Part shown: one piece after another, positions 33,658-36,678 of the stretch
Position numbering within the stretch: the first letter of the stretch is position 1
Layout of the letters: each line of letters begins with the position of its first letter
Assembly (NCBI GenBank): GCA_900545215.1
Contig: UQXW01000017.1
Span: forward strand, 1-36,678
DNA from: an uncultured Bacteroidota bacterium
Lineage (GTDB): Bacteria > Bacteroidota > Bacteroidia > Bacteroidales > P3
Length of the DNA stretch: 36,678 nt
Reading direction: 5' to 3'
The notes under the pieces: generated by a model
The model's input: only the letters and a program-made list of their open reading frames with translations
Told to the model about the DNA's origin: nothing
Database searches by the model: none
Translations under genes and position numbers: made by a program

Positions 33658-34535
33658 TTTCCATACTGATACCGGTTTACGAAGAAAGCTGCATACACTT
33701 GGTCAATGATTTGCGGGAACAGGCGAAGAAGTTGTCGGAAGACTATGAAATATTGGTATTCGACGATTGTTCGCCGACAAGGAGGGAAGACAACAGACCT
33801 CTTGCCTCTATGAGAGGAGTGTTTTACCATGAACTTTCCGCCAATGTAGGACGCTCTGCGATAAGAAACCTTTTGGCAGACAGGGCAAAGGGAGATAAAC
33901 TCCTGTTCGTGGATTGCGACAGCAAAGTGATAAGAGAGGATTTCTTGGAGAAGTACTTGAATGAAGCCGATACGGCAGATGTTTTAATCGGAGGAACGGT
34001 CTATTGCCCCAAAAGCAAAGTGCCGAAAGGTTGCGAACTGCATTGGAAATATGGAACTCAGGTGGAATGTAACAAAACGGGAAAAAAGACAGATACTTTC
34101 CAAGCAAACAACTTTTTTATCAAGAAAGCCGTCTTTGAAAAGGTAAAATTCGATGAACGCATCAAAGGATACGGACACGAGGATACTATTTTCGGCATAG
34201 AACTCAAAAAGGCAGGTTTTGCAATCAGAAATATAGATAATCCTATCGAGCATTCAGGCTTGAAAAACTTTGAAAACTTTATGGCTTCCACCGAAACAGC
34301 AGTGCAAAACATGAGAGCGATAATGCAAAACAGCGAGTTCTCGAATTCGGTAGGCGACATTCGATTGATAAAAGCCTATAAAAAACTCGGAGCATTCGGC
34401 TTGCGAGGACTGTATTCAAGACTTTTCAAGATTACAAAGCCGTCTGTTCTCAGTTTGTTAAGAAGCGATAATCCGAATTTACGTTTGCTCGATTTATATA
34501 AACTCGACGTTTTTTGCGAAAGGGACAAAGCTTAA
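33654..34535 (+). CDS. GT2-family glycosyltransferase
   Basis: The 293-residue product begins with the classic GT-A start MISILIPVYEESC. It then has VFDDCSPT, ANVGRSAIRNLLA, FVDCDSKV (metal-binding Asp pair, DxD-type) and, later, GYGHEDTIFGIELKKAG, which is the ED catalytic-base segment of GT2 enzymes. It has no transmembrane segment, so it acts at the cytoplasmic side. Its ATG overlaps the TGA of the preceding glycosyltransferase, so both are probably made together and act on the same glycan. Acceptor and donor are unknown. Confidence 0.88.
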   Translation: MISILIPVYEESCIHLVNDLREQAKKLSEDYEILVFDDCSPTRREDNRPLASMRGVFYHELSANVGRSAIRNLLADRAKGDKLLFVDCDSKVIREDFLEKYLNEADTADVLIGGTVYCPKSKVPKGCELHWKYGTQVECNKTGKKTDTFQANNFFIKKAVFEKVKFDERIKGYGHEDTIFGIELKKAGFAIRNIDNPIEHSGLKNFENFMASTETAVQNMRAIMQNSEFSNSVGDIRLIKAYKKLGAFGLRGLYSRLFKITKPSVLSLLRSDNPNLRLLDLYKLDVFCERDKA

Positions 34536-34611
34536 TAGCAACGATACTGAAATTCCGCTATACGGCGTTTTCAACCAAGCAAAAGACGGAAAGAAAATAT
34601 TGTTGTCTGCA

Positions 34612-35847
34612 ATGGTACATGAAATTACTCGGAAGGAAGCGGCATTCATGCAAAAGCATGCAGGGGAAGCTACGGACAAACTGATGTTTCGCTATTTCGA
34701 ATCATCGGAAGAGGATTTGGACGTTGCTTTCTGCTGTTCGCAAATCGCCGCTCGCCGGAAGTATGCTCGTAAACTGCCGGATTTCGTTGCCGATTGTCGC
34801 ATAGTGTTTCCTCCTTCCTTGAATTTGGAGCAGTCATCGAGCGAAGCAACCGCACGTTATAAGCAGGGACTTATCGGAAAGGGTGAAACACTCGCCGACC
34901 TTACCTGCGGGTTCGGTATAGATAGTTTTTACTTCGCTCAAAAAGCCGCCAGCGTTCTCTGCACAGAGAAAGAGGCTTGGCTTTCCGAGATAACGGAATA
35001 TAACTTCGGCGTTCTCGGGCTGACGAATTGCCGCTTCGTTTGTGCCGATGTTGCCAAACAATCCGTAGGAAGCATATTGCAAAGTGTCGGCTTATCGTCC
35101 GTAGATGTCATCTATCTCGACCCCTCTCGCAGAAATGAAAACACAAAACAAAGGGTTTATGCAATAGAGGATTGTTCTCCCGATGTGAAAGCGATGATAA
35201 AGGATTTGCTTTCGGTATCCGAGCATATCATCATCAAGCTTTCCCCGATGGTGGATTTGAAAGCCTTGGAGAGGGATTTCGATGGTATATGCGATGTTCA
35301 CGTACTGTCTTTGAGGAACGAGTGCAAGGAAGTCCTTGTGGAGATTCGCCGAAATTATGAAGGCAAGGTGCTGTATCATGTTGCGGATTTGACGAAAGGC
35401 GGTTTCGGAGTGCTGTCTTTCAGCCGTGAGGAGTGCGAAACCACCGACCAAACAGGCGATAAATACTCGCAGGTGGGCAGATATTTGTTCGAACCCGACG
35501 TTTCATTGATGAAGATAGGGCTTTTTCAACCTCTGATCGAGAGATACGGAGTGAAAAAGTTGCATAGGAACACTCATCTCTTCACTTCCGACCGCCCGAT
35601 CGAAGATTTCTTCGGCAGGAGTTTTGAAGTGGAGGACGTTTTGCCCGCAGGCTCCAAATCGATACGCAATATAAAGAAAGCCAATGTGGCTGTCAGAAAT
35701 TTTCCTCAAAATGTCGAACAAATAAGAAAGCAACACAAACTGTCCGATGGCGGAGACATCTATTTGTTTTTTGCGATTCTTAAAGATGAAAGCAAGGTTT
35801 GCATTGTCTGCAAGAAACTCCGTACGGCTAATCCAACGAGGAAATAA
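34612..35847 (+). CDS. Class I SAM methyltransferase with THUMP-like C-terminal domain (PG_1098 family)
   Basis: The product (411 residues from ATG 34612; a TTG at 34600 is in frame) has a helical N-terminal part and a Rossmann methyltransferase core. Motif I is ADLTCGFGIDSFYFA, followed by an acidic residue in LCTEKE, FVCADV and the catalytic-region motif VIYLDPSRR. After that come ferredoxin-like and THUMP-like parts (RYLFEPDVSLMKIGLFQPL, HLFTSDRPIEDFFGR). This is the family of P. gingivalis PG_1098, whose structure is known but whose substrate, to my knowledge, is not; the THUMP-like fold suggests RNA. It lies 26 bases before ung and 76 bases after a glycosyltransferase. No Asn-Pro-Pro-Tyr motif, so it is not an obvious DNA adenine methylase. 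Confidence 0.85.
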   Translation: MVHEITRKEAAFMQKHAGEATDKLMFRYFESSEEDLDVAFCCSQIAARRKYARKLPDFVADCRIVFPPSLNLEQSSSEATARYKQGLIGKGETLADLTCGFGIDSFYFAQKAASVLCTEKEAWLSEITEYNFGVLGLTNCRFVCADVAKQSVGSILQSVGLSSVDVIYLDPSRRNENTKQRVYAIEDCSPDVKAMIKDLLSVSEHIIIKLSPMVDLKALERDFDGICDVHVLSLRNECKEVLVEIRRNYEGKVLYHVADLTKGGFGVLSFSREECETTDQTGDKYSQVGRYLFEPDVSLMKIGLFQPLIERYGVKKLHRNTHLFTSDRPIEDFFGRSFEVEDVLPAGSKSIRNIKKANVAVRNFPQNVEQIRKQHKLSDGGDIYLFFAILKDESKVCIVCKKLRTANPTRK

Positions 35848-35873
35848 AATCATATCACCAAAATATAAATTCC

Positions 35874-36536
35874 ATGAACGTAATCATAAACGAGAGTTGG
35901 AAGAATGTACTCGGCGAAGAGTTCGAGAAAGATTATTTTGCCAGACTTCGCAATTTCATACATTCGGAATACAGAACGAAAACGATATTTCCACCTGCCA
36001 AACTAATCTTTTCGGCATTCGACCTTTGTCCTTTCGATAAGGTAAAGGTGGTTATACTCGGGCAGGATCCTTACCACGAACCTCATCAGGCTCACGGCTT
36101 GTCTTTTTCCGTCCTTCCGCCCTGCCCTCCGCCCCCTTCATTGGTTAACATACGCAAAGAGATAGAAACGGACTTGGGAAGGCCGAGTGCATGTGCGGGA
36201 GACCTCGGATATTGGGCGTCGCAGGGTGTTTTACTTCTCAATTCAGTTCTTACGGTGGAGCAACACAGGGCAGGCTCTCACCAAAACAAAGGCTGGGAAG
36301 AGTTCACGGACAGAGCAATAGAAAGAATTGCCCATTTGAAAAGAAATGTCGTTTTCCTCTTGTGGGGAAGCTATGCCCAAAGAAAGGGAAGTTTCATAGA
36401 TGAAACGCAGCATTTGGTTTTGAAAGCACCGCACCCCTCTCCCCTCAGTGCATATCGCGGCTTCTTCGGCTGCAAACATTTTTCCAAAGCCAACGAATAC
36501 CTGATTGCACACTCGCTTACACCAATAGATTGGTAA
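35874..36536 (+). CDS. ung: Uracil-DNA glycosylase, family 1
   Basis: The 220-residue enzyme removes uracil from DNA at the start of base-excision repair. The water-activating motif is GQDPYH with catalytic Asp65. Other motifs are GLSFSV, GVLLLNSVLTV with the uracil-binding Asn, and the minor-groove loop HPSPLSAYRGF with its catalytic His. Length and motif order are standard. It follows the methyltransferase gene by 26 bases and may be cotranscribed with it; no -7 box is seen in between. Confidence 0.98.
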   Translation: MNVIINESWKNVLGEEFEKDYFARLRNFIHSEYRTKTIFPPAKLIFSAFDLCPFDKVKVVILGQDPYHEPHQAHGLSFSVLPPCPPPPSLVNIRKEIETDLGRPSACAGDLGYWASQGVLLLNSVLTVEQHRAGSHQNKGWEEFTDRAIERIAHLKRNVVFLLWGSYAQRKGSFIDETQHLVLKAPHPSPLSAYRGFFGCKHFSKANEYLIAHSLTPIDW

Positions 36537-36608
36537 TTTCGCAAACTGCAAAGGTCGAAAAAACATATCAAATCAAAGGAGCGGAAAATCAGACCTCGGC
36601 GAAGCACA

Positions 36609-36640
36609 AAACCTAATCGCCGTTTGATTAAATCTTTATC
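36609..36640. repeat. Partial copy of the dispersed repeat unit
   Basis: The segment around AATCGCCGTTTGATTAAATC matches the right-arm core of copies A, C and D (CGCCGTTTGGTCAAATTC) with a few mismatches. It lies about 75 bases after the ung stop. No mirrored arm is seen inside the window. Confidence 0.4.
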
Positions 36641-36646
36641 CTATCA

Positions 36647-36678
36647 ATGAAAGCTGAAAACAAGAAAGAGAAGAGCGG
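36647..36678 (+). CDS. Possible start of a further gene (cut by window end)
   Basis: An ATG at 36647 opens a frame reading MKAENKKEKS to the window edge, a lysine-rich beginning. With only ten codons visible it could equally be chance. Confidence 0.25.
   Translation, partial: MKAENKKEKS

Overview
The window looks like a chromosomal segment of a member of the order Bacteroidales, close to the Porphyromonas/Tannerella/Paludibacter side rather than Bacteroides. The evidence is: an S46 dipeptidyl-peptidase; GldH; large secreted proteins whose C-termini resemble type IX secretion (T9SS) sorting domains; a topoisomerase I with C-terminal repeats in place of zinc fingers; a homologue of the P. gingivalis PG_1098 methyltransferase; and repeated Bacteroidetes-type promoters (TAnnTTTG at -7) just upstream of genes. 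No species can be named from sequence alone.

Layout. 1-2230 (minus): a two-gene polysaccharide unit, a Wzz-like chain-length protein followed by an O-antigen ligase/polymerase cut by the window edge. 2457-7232 (plus): topA and a secreted DPP7-type peptidase. 7488-15505 (minus): a tight four-gene set in the order guaA, LysM/periplasmic-binding protein, a 902-residue secreted beta-rich protein, and an OmpA/PD40 envelope protein. 15827-17619 (plus): a WecA-like sugar-phosphate transferase and FtsE. 17800-17870 (minus): tRNA-Gln(TTG) with its own promoter and terminator. 18086-19792 (plus): a double-ATPase oligopeptide-type ABC protein. 19822-23121 (minus): purC-gldH-uvrC. 23455-25855 (minus): a likely restriction-modification or defence cassette, with an M.EcoRI-like adenine methyltransferase followed by a DUF262-HNH nuclease, and a leader carrying a very long imperfect hairpin. 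26079-32188 (minus): a 1400-residue M6 metalloprotease with T9SS tail, nadC and a YihY/BrkB membrane protein, with touching or overlapping ends. 32551-36536 (plus): two glycosyltransferases, a THUMP-like methyltransferase and ung.

The most interesting features are these. (1) The methyltransferase plus DUF262-HNH cassette: no EcoRI-type endonuclease is present, so the DUF262-HNH protein is the natural candidate restriction partner. (2) The 121-nt imperfect hairpin between the cassette's predicted promoter and its first gene. (3) A family of about 100-bp intergenic elements built from inverted copies of an AAACGGCGTTT-type unit. They sit mostly at the 3' ends of transcription units, one has 14-bp perfect terminal inverted repeats, and two copies bracket the defence cassette. 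Most of the remaining window is ordinary housekeeping and cell-envelope biology.
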